Shown here: positions 8,304 to 16,104 of the stretch, piece by piece
How positions within the stretch are numbered: position 1 is the stretch's first letter
Layout of the letters: each line of letters opens with the position of its first letter
DNA from: Hyphomicrobiales bacterium
GTDB lineage: Bacteria; Pseudomonadota; Alphaproteobacteria; Rhizobiales; Beijerinckiaceae
DNA length: 36,062 nucleotides
NCBI GenBank assembly: GCA_027489535.1
Contig: JAIXZO010000004.1
Span: 1 to 36,062, forward strand
Direction of reading: 5' to 3'
Program-made: the position numbers and the translations under genes
The notes under the pieces: generated by a model
The model's database searches: none
The model's input: only the letters and a program-made list of their open reading frames with translations
Told to the model about the DNA's origin: nothing

Positions 8304-9902
8304 TCAGACGGCCGCCTCGCCTTCGGCGTCGAATTCGGACTCGTCGGCCGCGACGGGGGCTTCGACCCAGCCGGCGCGCACGCGCGCATCCATGATGATC
8401 GCCTCGGCCTCCTCGCGCGACATCTCGATGCCGTCGAGGTAACCGGCCGTGCGGATCGTCTCGCCGCCCTTGCGTTCGGTCCAGCCGACGAGGTCGTCGG
8501 TGGCGCAACCGGCAAGATCCTCGATCGTCTTGACGTCGTTCTCGCCGAATTTGACGAGCATCTGCGTGGTCACGCCGGCGACGGACTTGAGTTCGTCCGC
8601 CACGCCGAGCGCGGTGCGCTGCGCGTCGAATTCCGCTTCGATGCGGCCGAGATGGTCGCGGGCGCGGGTCTGGATCTCTTCGGCGGTCTCCTCGTCGAAG
8701 CCCTCGATGGAGGCGACTTCGGCGGGCTCGACGAAGGCGAGTTCCTCGACGGAGCGGAAGCCTTCGGCCGCGAGCAGCTGGGCCACGACCTCGTCGACGT
8801 CCAGCGCTTCCATGAAGGTGGCGGTGCGTTCCGCGAATTCCTTCTGGCGGCGCTCGGATTCCTCGGCTTCCGTCAGGATGTCGATGTCCCAGCCGGTGAG
8901 CTGCGAGGCGAGACGCACGTTCTGGCCGCGACGGCCGATCGCCAGGCTGAGCTGGTCGTCCGGCACCACGACCTCGATGCGCTCGGCGTCTTCGTCGAGC
9001 ACGACCTTGGCCACTTCGGCGGGCTGCAGCGCGTTGACGATGAAGGTCGCGACGTCGGGCGACCACGGAATGATGTCGATCTTTTCGCCCTGAAGCTCGC
9101 CGACCACGGCCTGCACGCGCGAGCCGCGCATGCCGACGCAGGCGCCGACGGGATCGATGGAGGTGTCGCGGGAGATGACCGCGATCTTGGCGCGCGAACC
9201 CGGATCGCGGGCGACGGCCTTCACCTCGATGATGCCGTCATAGATCTCGGGCACTTCCTGCGCGAACAGCTTCGACATGAATTGCGGATGGGTGCGCGAC
9301 AGGAAGATCTGCGGGCCGCGCTGCTCGCGGCGCACGTCGAAGACGTAGGCGCGGATGCGGTCGCCGGGGCGGAAGGTTTCGCGCGGGATCATCTCGTCGC
9401 GGCGCACGATGCCTTCGCCGCGGCCGAGATCGACGACGACGTTGCCGTATTCGACGCGCTTGACCACGCCGTTGATGATCTGGCCGATGCGGTCCTTGAA
9501 CTCGTCGTACTGACGGTCGCGCTCGGCTTCGCGCACCTTCTGCACGATGACCTGCTTGGCCGACTGAGCCGCGATGCGGCCGAGATCGAAGGGCGGAAGC
9601 TTGTCGGCGATGGTGTCGCCGACCTGCGCCGCGGGGTTCGAGCGCTGAGCGTCGACGAGAGCGATCTCGACGGCGGGATTTTCGACCTGATCGACGACCT
9701 GAAGATGCCGCCATAAACGCAATTCGCCGGTGCGCGGATCGATTTCCGCCTTCACGTCGGTTTCGGTGCCGTAACGCGAACGGGCCGCCTTGGCGTAGGC
9801 GTCCTCCATCGCTTCAAGGACGATCTGACGATCGATCACCTTTTCGCGGGCGACCGCTTCGGCGATCTGCAACAGTTCGAGCCGGTTGGCGCTGACGGCC
9901 AT
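8304..9902 (-). CDS. nusA: Transcription termination/antitermination factor NusA
   Basis: 532-residue NusA. It binds RNA polymerase and nascent RNA and modulates pausing, intrinsic termination and antitermination. The order visible is an N-terminal polymerase-binding domain (1-130), the S1 domain (about 140-205), KH1 (about 235-295, GMRG at 257-260), KH2 (about 305-350, GRRG at 323-326) and two C-terminal helix-hairpin-helix acidic repeats (about 365-420 and 445-510), ending in a short acidic tail. The ATG at 9900-9902 gives [17 protein letters not shown]; a start 3 codons further upstream is possible but less family-like. It follows rimP after 5 nt and precedes ylxR by 23 nt in one operon. 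The operon leader has a terminator that could make expression depend on NusA itself. Confidence 0.97.
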   Translation of the reverse strand: MAVSANRLELLQIAEAVAREKVIDRQIVLEAMEDAYAKAARSRYGTETDVKAEIDPRTGELRLWRHLQVVDQVENPAVEIALVDAQRSNPAAQVGDTIADKLPPFDLGRIAAQSAKQVIVQKVREAERDRQYDEFKDRIGQIINGVVKRVEYGNVVVDLGRGEGIVRRDEMIPRETFRPGDRIRAYVFDVRREQRGPQIFLSRTHPQFMSKLFAQEVPEIYDGIIEVKAVARDPGSRAKIAVISRDTSIDPVGACVGMRGSRVQAVVGELQGEKIDIIPWSPDVATFIVNALQPAEVAKVVLDEDAERIEVVVPDDQLSLAIGRRGQNVRLASQLTGWDIDILTEAEESERRQKEFAERTATFMEALDVDEVVAQLLAAEGFRSVEELAFVEPAEVASIEGFDEETAEEIQTRARDHLGRIEAEFDAQRTALGVADELKSVAGVTTQMLVKFGENDVKTIEDLAGCATDDLVGWTERKGGETIRTAGYLDGIEMSREEAEAIIMDARVRAGWVEAPVAADESEFDAEGEAAV

Positions 9903-9907
9903 GAGCG

Positions 9908-10579
9908 TCACTCCTTCGTGCTGCGGCGACCCTTCCCCGGCTTCGGGGAGGCGGGCGCTTCGTCGGATGCTTCGTCTTCGGATGCGTCGTCGAGTTCGAC
10001 GTCGTCCGCGTCGGGGTCTTTGGTCCCGGCGGCCTCGCGGGCCGCCTTGTCGCGTCGCAGCGATTCGCGGATCAGCTCGTCCGTGAGGGACAGACCCGCT
10101 TGTTCGATGTCGCGGATGGGCAGGAGGACGCGGGCGTCCTCGTCCGGCTTCGGATCGAGCCGCTGCATCACGGCCGCGCCGTTCTCGACGCCGAGAACGA
10201 TGCCGCGGAAGCGCTTACGGCCGTTGACGGGCACGCGCATCTCGATCTTCGCCTCGTGACCGGCCCAACGCTCGAAATCCGACACGCGGACGAGCGGGCG
10301 GTCGATGCCCGGCGAGGAAATCTCGAGGTGGTAGGCCTTGTCGATCGGGTCGTCGGCGTCGAGCACCGGGGACACGGCGCGGCTGACGGTTTCGCAATCC
10401 GAAACGGTCATGGTGCCGTCGGGCCGCTCGGCCATGATCTGAACCGTGCAACCGTTGTGGCCGGTCACGCGCACGCGGACCAACCGGTAGCCGATGCCCT
10501 TGAGGCTCGGCTCGATGATCGCGGCGACGCGGGCGGCTACGCCGGCATCTTCGATCAGTCTGGGTTCGTCGAGATCCAT
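9908..10579 (-). CDS. rimP: Ribosome maturation factor RimP
   Basis: 223-residue RimP, needed for maturation of the 30S subunit. The N-terminal domain contains the conserved [13 protein letters not shown] segment (about residues 85-97) and [16 protein letters not shown] follows in the C-terminal SH3-like domain. About 55 residues of Asp/Glu/Ala-rich tail ending [10 protein letters not shown] extend beyond the usual family length, as is common in alphaproteobacteria. The ATG at 10577-10579 was chosen because an upstream in-frame extension would run through the leader terminator. This is the first gene of rimP-nusA-ylxR-infB. Confidence 0.95.
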   Translation of the reverse strand: MDLDEPRLIEDAGVAARVAAIIEPSLKGIGYRLVRVRVTGHNGCTVQIMAERPDGTMTVSDCETVSRAVSPVLDADDPIDKAYHLEISSPGIDRPLVRVSDFERWAGHEAKIEMRVPVNGRKRFRGIVLGVENGAAVMQRLDPKPDEDARVLLPIRDIEQAGLSLTDELIRESLRRDKAAREAAGTKDPDADDVELDDASEDEASDEAPASPKPGKGRRSTKE

Positions 10580-10596
10580 CGTCAGGTGCCGACCCC

Positions 10597-10631
10597 AATA
10601 AAAAAGAGCGGGACCCGGGCGGGACCCACTC
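10597..10631 (-). terminator. Intrinsic terminator in the rimP-nusA-infB leader
   Basis: On the minus strand the RNA forms a hairpin from 10631 to 10606 (11 pairs including one G-T wobble, with one internal mismatch) followed directly by TTTTTTATT (10605-10597). It ends 17 nt before the rimP ATG and lies after the predicted promoter at 10677-10704. It is therefore in the operon leader and not at the end of any gene. In Bacillus subtilis NusA represses its own operon through a NusA-stimulated leader terminator upstream of rimP; a similar role here is inference. Confidence 0.8.
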
Positions 10632-10676
10632 TCATATGTGACCCTAAGATCACTGCGAGACATGTATCATCGGCGA

Positions 10677-10704
10677 CTTATACGCCGAAGCCCGTCGGAT
10701 GCAA
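10677..10704 (-). promoter_or_regulatory. Candidate sigma-70 promoter of rimP-nusA-ylxR-infB
   Basis: Minus-strand -35 TTGCAT (10699-10704) and -10 TATAAG (10677-10682) with a 16-nt spacer. Initiation would be near 10670, giving a leader of about 90 nt that contains the terminator at 10597-10631. This is a pattern match only. Confidence 0.55.
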
Positions 10705-10822
10705 GTGGGCCGTCCGATTCGAGGCCGGCGATATATACGTTCCGTCGCATTTTCACGCCCCGCGTACACGTTTTGGTGACCAGTTGCCGTCATGCTCCCG
10801 CTCGGTTCAGGAGTATTGCGCA

Positions 10823-11791
10823 ATGAATTCGGTTCAGCTGCTGGTCAAAGACATCGAAAGCGCCGTCGGCGGACACGACGAGGCGCAACGGGTCCGCATG
10901 CTCCGCAGCGTGACCGAACTGTTCTTCACGCAGGCGGACCGGCTCGGCGACGACCACATGCAGGTGTTCGACGAGGTGATCATCCGTCTGGCACAGGAGA
11001 TCGACCGCCTCGCCCGCATCGAATTGTCGCGCAAGCTTTCGATCGCGGAAAAGGCTCCCCGCAAGACGGTGCGCAGCTTGGCTTTGGACGCGGACGCGGA
11101 GGTCGCGACGCCGATCCTCGAGCGCAGCACGCTGGTGAGCCAAGACGACATGATGATCGTGATCACCGAGCGCGGACCCGACCATCTGCTGGCTCTCGCC
11201 CGCCGCGGCGACCTGAATCCTTCCGTGACCGACGCGTTGATCCAGCGCGGCGACGGGCGCGTCCATGCCGCCCTGCTGCGCAACCGCTCGGCGCAGTTTT
11301 CCTCATTCGGGATGCGCCGTCTGGCGCGGGAGACGCCCGCGGACGCGACGGCCGCGCCGGAACGCGCCAATCCCGGCCGGCCGCCGGAGGACCTTTCCAA
11401 AGCCGTGTCGAACGCGGCGCAGGAAATCCGCACCCTTGCCGCCACGGGCCGCCTGGACGAAGCCGCGGTGCAGGACATGCTCGCATCCGGCCGCACCCCG
11501 GAGGCTTTGGCCGCCATCGCGCTTTTGTCGGACATGGCGACGCCGGTGATCATGCGTGCCTACGCCGCGGCCCAGCCCGACCCGATGATGTTCATCGCGC
11601 GTGCGCTCGGCTTCGGCTGGGCCACCCTCGCCGCCGTTCTCGAGACGAAGGAATCCGATCCGGCCCGTCCTCCGGACATGGCGGCGATCCGGGCGAGCTT
11701 CGATCTCCTCACCGTCGCGACGGCACAGCGCGTGCTCCGCTTCGTGTCGCTGCGCGCGCTCGCACCGCAGCCGACGGCGCTCAGCGCCTGA
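10823..11791 (+). CDS. DUF2336 domain-containing protein
   Basis: 322-residue, mostly helical, Arg- and Ala-rich protein of the DUF2336 family, which occurs mainly in alphaproteobacteria and has no defined function. Features seen are an N-terminal helix MNSVQLLVKDIESAV, a long repeat-like helical body with TLVSQDDMMIVITERG and HAALLRNRSAQFSSFGMRRLA, and a C-terminal half that reads like a second helical unit (AVQDMLASGRTPEALAAIALLSD). No signal peptide, membrane segment or cysteine pair is seen. The ATG at 10823 is preceded by AGGAG about 9 nt upstream. It is the only plus-strand gene in the first 29 kb and is divergent from rimP. Its stop codon lies in the first unit of a 49-bp tandem repeat. 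Confidence 0.88.
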   Translation: MNSVQLLVKDIESAVGGHDEAQRVRMLRSVTELFFTQADRLGDDHMQVFDEVIIRLAQEIDRLARIELSRKLSIAEKAPRKTVRSLALDADAEVATPILERSTLVSQDDMMIVITERGPDHLLALARRGDLNPSVTDALIQRGDGRVHAALLRNRSAQFSSFGMRRLARETPADATAAPERANPGRPPEDLSKAVSNAAQEIRTLAATGRLDEAAVQDMLASGRTPEALAAIALLSDMATPVIMRAYAAAQPDPMMFIARALGFGWATLAAVLETKESDPARPPDMAAIRASFDLLTVATAQRVLRFVSLRALAPQPTALSA

Positions 11792-11888
11792 CCCTTTGGA
11801 AAACGCGCTCCCGAGGGGAGCGCCGTCGCTGAGCGCCTGGCTCTTAGAAGAACGCGATCCCGAGGGGAGCGATGCGGCTCAGCGCCGG
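11779..11888. repeat. 49-bp tandem duplication at the convergent DUF2336/trmB junction
   Basis: Unit 1 is 11779-11827 and unit 2 is 11828-11876, with no length change and 39 of 49 positions identical. A 12-nt start of a third unit follows at 11877-11888. The unit begins GCTCAGCGCCTG and contains GCTCCCGAGGGGAGCG. Unit 1 contains the DUF2336 stop and the partial third unit contains the trmB stop. Confidence 0.9.
11800..11871 (-). terminator. Duplicated terminator-like hairpins downstream of trmB
   Basis: Each 49-bp repeat unit contains a hairpin. In unit 1 it is a perfect 8-bp stem GCGCTCCC/GGGAGCGC with a 3-nt loop, followed on the minus strand by GTTTTCC. In unit 2 it has one mismatch and is followed by GTTCTTCT. 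Together they act as a plausible tandem terminator for the metK-trmB operon. The T tracts are short. Confidence 0.55.
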
Positions 11889-12565
11889 ATCATCGTGAGG
11901 TATGAAGGCACGCGACCCTCGCGGATCGCCTTGGCTTCGTAGCGCGTGCCGGGCCAGCCCGCCCAAGGGCGACGCCAGTCGTCGGGGCGCTCGGCGGTCC
12001 AGACGAAGTCCGGCGAGCGCAACACGCGCGCCAAAGTCCAACCGACATAATGGTCGATGTCGCTGGCGAAGCGGAACTCGCCGCCGGGGCGCAGGATCCG
12101 GGCGAAGCGGGCCAAGGTCTCATCGGACAGGAAACGCCGCTTGTGGTGCCGGCGCTTCGGCCAGGGGTCTGCATAGAGCAGCACCACGCGGTCGACGGAG
12201 GCGTCGGCCATGCGGTCGATCAGCTCGACCGCGTCGTCGTCATGCAGGCGGACATTGTCGAGACCGCGCTCCTGCACCGAAGACAGCAGCTTCGCCATGC
12301 CGTTGACGAAGGGCTCGCAGCCGATATGGCCGACGTCGGGATGGGCGGAGGCTTCGGACAGCATGTGCTCGCCCCCGCCGAAACCGATTTCGAGCCGGAC
12401 TTCGGAGACGGGGCGGGCGAAGAGCGTACGGGGATCGACCGGACCCGTCCGGTCGATCCGCAGACGCGGCAGCAGGTCTTCGAGCAGATCGGCTTGGCCG
12501 GCGCGAAGGCGTTTGCCTTTGCGCCGTCCGAAGAACGAACCCTGCCGGAAGGCCTCCTCGCTCAC
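11879..12565 (-). CDS. trmB: tRNA (guanine(46)-N7)-methyltransferase
   Basis: 228-residue Rossmann-fold S-adenosylmethionine methyltransferase that makes m7G46 in the tRNA variable loop. The SAM site [15 protein letters not shown] is followed by the [13 protein letters not shown] segment, and [17 protein letters not shown] is the family signature (DPWPKxRHxKRR). The start is a GTG at 12563-12565 that overlaps the metK stop (GTGA), giving [18 protein letters not shown], the expected N-terminus; longer frames run through metK. Its cofactor is the product of the upstream gene metK, so the two are functionally linked. The stop codon falls in the third partial unit of the 49-bp repeat. Confidence 0.95.
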   Translation of the reverse strand: MSEEAFRQGSFFGRRKGKRLRAGQADLLEDLLPRLRIDRTGPVDPRTLFARPVSEVRLEIGFGGGEHMLSEASAHPDVGHIGCEPFVNGMAKLLSSVQERGLDNVRLHDDDAVELIDRMADASVDRVVLLYADPWPKRRHHKRRFLSDETLARFARILRPGGEFRFASDIDHYVGWTLARVLRSPDFVWTAERPDDWRRPWAGWPGTRYEAKAIREGRVPSYLTMIRR

Positions 12566-13755
12566 GCGAAGTGCGACTTCAGCGCTGCGGCGAGGTCCGT
12601 CCGCTCCCACGAGAAGCCGCCGTCGGCTTCCGGCGCGCGGCCGAAATGGCCGTAGGCGGAGGTGCGGGCGTAGATCGCCTTGTTGAGGCCGAGATGCTCG
12701 CGGATGCCGCGCGGGGTGAGGTTCATCACCTCCATCAGCACGCCTTCGAGCTTGGCCGCGTCGATGGAACCCGTGCCGTGGAGATCGGCATAGATCGACA
12801 GGGGCTTGGCCACGCCGATGGCGTAGGACAGCTGGATCGTGCAGCGCTCGGACAGGCCGGCCGCCACGACGTTCTTGGCGAGATAGCGCGCCGCATATGC
12901 CGCCGAACGGTCGACCTTGGTCGGATCCTTGCCGGAGAACGCGCCGCCGCCGTGCGGAGCCGCGCCGCCGTAGGTGTCCACGATGATCTTGCGGCCGGTG
13001 AGGCCGCAATCGCCGTCGGGACCGCCGATGACGAACTTGCCCGTCGGGTTGACGTGCCAGACCGTCTCGTTGCCGACCCAACCGGCCGGAAGCGACTCGA
13101 TCACGTAGGGTTCGATGATCGAACGCACGTCATGCGACGAGAGGTTCTCGTCGAGATGCTGGGTGGAGACCACGATCTGCGTCGCGGCGACGGGACGGCC
13201 GTTCTCGTAGCGGACGGTCACCTGGCTCTTCGCGTCCGGGCCGAGCACCTTGCTCTCGCCCGAGCGGCGGGCCTGCGACATGCGCTGCAGGATCTTGTGG
13301 GCGTAGTAGATCGGCGCCGGCATCAGCTCGGGCGTCTCGCGGCAGGCGTAACCGAACATGATGCCCTGGTCGCCCGCGCCTTCGTCCTTCGCGGCGCCGG
13401 AATCGACGCCCTGCGCGATGTCGGCCGACTGGGCGTGCAGCAGCACTTCGATGTCGCAGTCTTCCCAATGGAAGCCGGACTGCTCGTAGCCGATGTCGCG
13501 GATGGCGAGGCGGGCGATGTGGGCGATGTAATCGCGCGTCACCACGGCGGGGCCGCGGGTTTCGCCGGCGATCACGACGCGGTTGGTGGTGGCCAGCGTC
13601 TCGCAAGCCACGCGAATGTCCTTGGGGTCCCAGCCGTTTTCCGGGCCGAGCCGGAAGAACGCATCCACGACCTCGTCGGAGATGCGGTCACAAACCTTGT
13701 CGGGATGACCTTCGGAAACGGATTCGCTCGTGAAAAGATAATCGGGACGCGACAC
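12562..13755 (-). CDS. metK: S-adenosylmethionine synthase
   Basis: 397-residue methionine adenosyltransferase making SAM from methionine and [12 protein letters not shown] (about residues 12-20) is the N-terminal substrate loop, [12 protein letters not shown] is the adenine-binding motif, and [19 protein letters not shown] is the phosphate-binding motif. The preferred start is the GTG at 13753-13755 ([16 protein letters not shown] follows) with GAGG 5 nt upstream. An in-frame TTG at 13791 lies in the T tract of the leader hairpin and is unlikely. The upstream neighbour is an XRE regulator, a conserved arrangement in Hyphomicrobiales. The stop overlaps trmB by 3 nt. Expression may be controlled by the leader hairpin at 13783-13826. 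Confidence 0.96.
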   Translation of the reverse strand: MSRPDYLFTSESVSEGHPDKVCDRISDEVVDAFFRLGPENGWDPKDIRVACETLATTNRVVIAGETRGPAVVTRDYIAHIARLAIRDIGYEQSGFHWEDCDIEVLLHAQSADIAQGVDSGAAKDEGAGDQGIMFGYACRETPELMPAPIYYAHKILQRMSQARRSGESKVLGPDAKSQVTVRYENGRPVAATQIVVSTQHLDENLSSHDVRSIIEPYVIESLPAGWVGNETVWHVNPTGKFVIGGPDGDCGLTGRKIIVDTYGGAAPHGGGAFSGKDPTKVDRSAAYAARYLAKNVVAAGLSERCTIQLSYAIGVAKPLSIYADLHGTGSIDAAKLEGVLMEVMNLTPRGIREHLGLNKAIYARTSAYGHFGRAPEADGGFSWERTDLAAALKSHFA

Positions 13756-13782
13756 CTTCGCCTCGCTTGGTTGAGAGGGCCC

Positions 13783-13826
13783 AAAAACCAAAACCCGAGC
13801 GACCGGCAGGTCGCCCGAGTTCGGGT
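13783..13826 (-). promoter_or_regulatory. Terminator-like hairpin in the metK leader
   Basis: On the minus strand the arms ACCCGA and TCGGGT (13826-13821 and 13798-13793) enclose an inner perfect stem GCGACC/GGTCGC (13814-13809 and 13804-13799) with a 4-nt loop. This is followed by TTTTGGTTTTT (13793-13783). The left arm can instead pair as CCCG-AACT-CGGG, so two exclusive foldings exist. It lies 28 nt before the metK GTG. It does not match a riboswitch class that I can name. Confidence 0.5.
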
Positions 13827-13855
13827 TTATAGTCCGCGTTCGTCAGGTCAGGCAA
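13826..13855 (-). promoter_or_regulatory. Candidate metK promoter
   Basis: Minus-strand -10 TATAAA (13826-13831) with a -35-like TTGCCT (13850-13855) and an 18-nt spacer. With this -10, transcription would start within the left arm of the leader hairpin, leaving mainly the inner stem and T tract in the RNA. Confidence 0.45.
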
Positions 13856-13867
13856 TATGGCCGGACA

Positions 13868-13885
13868 CGTTCTTTTTAAAGAACG
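13868..13885. repeat. 18-bp palindrome between xre and metK
   Basis: Inverted repeat CGTTCTTT (13868-13875) / AAAGAACG (13878-13885) with a 2-nt centre. It lies 2 nt past the xre stop and 12 nt upstream of the predicted metK -35. No T tract follows on the minus strand, so an operator is as likely as a terminator. Confidence 0.6.
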
Positions 13886-13886
13886 A

Positions 13887-14336
13887 TCAGAGGACGATCT
13901 GGGCGGCCTGCTCCTCGCCCGCGAGAAGCGTGACCAGCTCCACGATCTTGCGGCGAAGCTTGGGTTCGCGAATGCGCACGAACGCCCGCGTCAGCTGCAC
14001 GCCCTCGGCCGTGCTGAGGAAATCGGCCACGTAGCGCGTCTCGGCGGAGTCGGCCATGCCCGGCCCGTGCAGCGACACCACGTCGGACGCCGGAGACCCT
14101 TCGAAGAAAAATTCGACGGGAACGCCGAGGATCTGCGAAATCTGCTGAAGGCGGCTCGCGCCGATGCGGTTGGTGCCTTTTTCGTATTTCTGCACCTGTT
14201 GGAACGTCAGGCCGAGCGACTCTCCCAACCGTTCTTGGCTCATCCCGATCAGGATCCGTCGCATCCGCACCCGTGCGCCGACATGCTTGTCGACGGGGTT
14301 GGGCGCTTTTTTCACCGTAACCATCGTCATCGTCAT
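13887..14336 (-). CDS. XRE-family helix-turn-helix transcriptional regulator
   Basis: 149 residues. The Cro/C1-type HTH spans about residues 18-75 (HVGARVRMRRILIGMSQERLGESLGLTFQQVQKYEKG is read in pieces, followed by NRIGASRLQQISQILGVP). FFFEG and a C-terminal helical part (about 100-149) likely used for dimerisation follow. This type of regulator is found upstream of metK in many Hyphomicrobiales and is related to the phage-repressor-like regulators of that order. The ATG at 14334-14336 is the first of three in-frame ATGs; GGGGA lies about 9 nt upstream. It is flanked on both sides by inverted repeats that could be its operators, so control of itself and of metK is an inference from position. 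Confidence 0.92.
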   Translation of the reverse strand: MTMTMVTVKKAPNPVDKHVGARVRMRRILIGMSQERLGESLGLTFQQVQKYEKGTNRIGASRLQQISQILGVPVEFFFEGSPASDVVSLHGPGMADSAETRYVADFLSTAEGVQLTRAFVRIREPKLRRKIVELVTLLAGEEQAAQIVL

Positions 14337-14358
14337 TGAAATGATCCCCAGAATTCAA

Positions 14359-14392
14359 GACGAATAAAACTAAAAGTTGTGTCGTATTCGTC
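14359..14392. promoter_or_regulatory. Operator-like inverted repeat upstream of xre
   Basis: Perfect 8-bp arms GACGAATA (14359-14366) and TATTCGTC (14385-14392) with an 18-nt AT-rich centre, about 23 bp upstream of the xre ATG and downstream of the candidate promoter at 14402-14429. Candidate autoregulatory site. Confidence 0.45.
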
Positions 14393-14401
14393 ATGCACTT
14401 T

Positions 14402-14442
14402 AAAATAGAAATCACAGCATAGGATGCAACTATAAGCATCCT
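14402..14442 (-). promoter_or_regulatory. Candidate xre promoter overlapping an inverted repeat
   Basis: Minus-strand -35 TTGCAT (14424-14429), 16-nt spacer and -10 TATTTT (14402-14407). The -35 lies in an inverted repeat AGGATGC (14421-14427) / GCATCCT (14436-14442). The TTGCAT/16-nt arrangement is the same as in the predicted rimP promoter. Confidence 0.4.
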
Positions 14443-14475
14443 TTGAACCGCGAGTTGTATTGATCGGTGAATCGG

Positions 14476-14495
14476 CGATCGGAGTCAACCGATCG
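14476..14495. repeat. Inverted repeat directly after the lnt stop
   Basis: Perfect 7-bp arms CGATCGG (14476-14482) and CCGATCG (14489-14495) with a 6-nt loop, immediately adjacent to the lnt stop at 14496-14498. It lacks a T tract on the minus strand, so it could be an mRNA 3'-end stabilising stem or a regulator site. Confidence 0.5.
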
Positions 14496-16097
14496 TTAAA
14501 TGCTCGGGCGTCTGCCGACGATGGCGGCCGCGGCGAAAAGCATCCAGAGCAGCGCCGGGACTGCAAAACCGAAATTTGAAAACGGGGTAGACGATGCCAT
14601 GACGGGCAGATCGGCGTCGAGGAAGCCGGTTTTGCCGACGTCCAACCGCGCACGCGTGCGCCCATAGGCGTCGACGACGGCGGAGACGCCGGTATTGGCG
14701 CTGCGCACCAAGGGCACGCCTTCCTCGATGCTGCGGAGCCGCGCCTGCGCGAAATGTTGCCGCGGGCCCGGCGTATCGCCGAACCACGCGTCGTTGGTGA
14801 CATTGAGGAAAAGCTGCGGCCGCTCGCCGGACGGCACGACCGCGCCTGGGAAGATCGCCTCGTAGCAGATGAGCGGCACGACGCCCGACAGGCCGGGAAC
14901 CGGGAGAAGCCGAAAGCCGTCGCCCGCACCGAAGCCGCCGGGCGCGTGCACGAAGCGCCGCAGCCCGAGCGCCGACAGGACGGCCTCGAAGGGCAGATAC
15001 TCCCCGAAGGGAACGAGATGCACCTTGTCCGCGCTGGCGGTGATGGCGCCGTCAGGGCCGAGGACTTGGATGGAGTTGTAGAAGCGGCGGGAGGTTTCGC
15101 CCGGCATGGGCTGCGACTCACGTACTGCGCCGGTCAGCAGCACGGTTCCCGACGGGCGCAGCAGGGCCGCGATGCGGGCCAGGGCCTCCGGCTCGCGCGC
15201 CAGAATGAACGGGAACGCGGATTCCGGCCAGACGAGATGGGTGATGCCCTGCATCGCCGGCCGCGTCGGCTCGCCGTTCGCCGCGCTGAGGGTGAGATAG
15301 CGGCGCAGGATGGCGGGGCCGTTGGCGGGCCGGAACTTGGCGTCCTGCTGAACGGCCGGCTGAAGGATGCGGAAGCGGACGCCGGGCACCGTTTCGTGAT
15401 CCGCCATGGCGAGGCGCAGCGCGCCGCCCGCTCCCATGACGACCAGCACGGCAAGCGCGACCGCGGGCGCGACGAGCCGGGCGCGCGTGTCCTGTGCGGT
15501 GAGGAACGCCGCGGGAGAGGCGGCAATGGCGACGGCGAGCAGCGTGAGGCCGGGCAGGCCCGCGAGCGCGGCGGTCTGGTCGAGACCCGGCACGGCGGCG
15601 AGCGCCATGCCGTAGGCGTTCCACGGAAAGCCGGTGAAGAGCACGCCGCGCAGCGCCTCCGCCGCGCCGAGACCTGCGGCGAGCGCGAGGATGCGACGCG
15701 GCCCGGCGGACCACATCGCCGCGGAGGCCGCGAAGCCCGCCGCGGTGAACAGCGCCAGCACGGCAGGAACACCGAGAACGCCGAGCGGCAGCGCCCAAGC
15801 GAACTGATCGGCTTCGACGAGGAAAGCGTTGCCGAGCCACCAGAGCCCGGCCGTGAAATAACCGAAGCCGAACCACCAGCCGGTGATCGCCGCCGCCTTC
15901 AGCGCGGATTTCGACCAGCGCCCGCCCTCCGTCGCGACGCCGTCGAGCAGGAGGACCGCCACCGTCATGGAGACGAACAGCGCCGGCGCGACGTCGAACG
16001 GAGCCATCGCGAGCGCGCCGAACGCACCCGCGGCCCAAGCGATGCCGGCGCGCGAAAGGCCCGCGCTGAGGATGATGGGGTAGACCAGCGCGTTCAT
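14496..16097 (-). CDS. lnt: Apolipoprotein N-acyltransferase
   Basis: 533-residue inner-membrane enzyme that adds the third acyl chain to lipoproteins. The N-terminal half (about 1-230) consists of hydrophobic segments, at least six of membrane-spanning length. The rest is a nitrilase-fold domain with the catalytic triad visible as E292 (HLVWPESAFPF), K358 (SADKVHLVPFGEYLPFE) and C411 (VVPLICYEAIFPGA). A further hydrophobic segment at about 505-525 anchors the C-terminus. The length is normal for the family. The start ATG at 16095-16097 lies 7 nt after corC, the usual corC-lnt pair. It closes the long minus-strand run that begins at the nitroreductase. Confidence 0.96.
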   Translation of the reverse strand: MNALVYPIILSAGLSRAGIAWAAGAFGALAMAPFDVAPALFVSMTVAVLLLDGVATEGGRWSKSALKAAAITGWWFGFGYFTAGLWWLGNAFLVEADQFAWALPLGVLGVPAVLALFTAAGFAASAAMWSAGPRRILALAAGLGAAEALRGVLFTGFPWNAYGMALAAVPGLDQTAALAGLPGLTLLAVAIAASPAAFLTAQDTRARLVAPAVALAVLVVMGAGGALRLAMADHETVPGVRFRILQPAVQQDAKFRPANGPAILRRYLTLSAANGEPTRPAMQGITHLVWPESAFPFILAREPEALARIAALLRPSGTVLLTGAVRESQPMPGETSRRFYNSIQVLGPDGAITASADKVHLVPFGEYLPFEAVLSALGLRRFVHAPGGFGAGDGFRLLPVPGLSGVVPLICYEAIFPGAVVPSGERPQLFLNVTNDAWFGDTPGPRQHFAQARLRSIEEGVPLVRSANTGVSAVVDAYGRTRARLDVGKTGFLDADLPVMASSTPFSNFGFAVPALLWMLFAAAAIVGRRPSI

Positions 16098-16104
16098 CGC
16101 TGCG

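Noticed and set aside
13756-13855. Known SAM riboswitch in the metK leader
   Set aside because: I could not match the conserved core of SAM-I, SAM-II or SAM/SAH motifs; only a terminator-like hairpin is supported.
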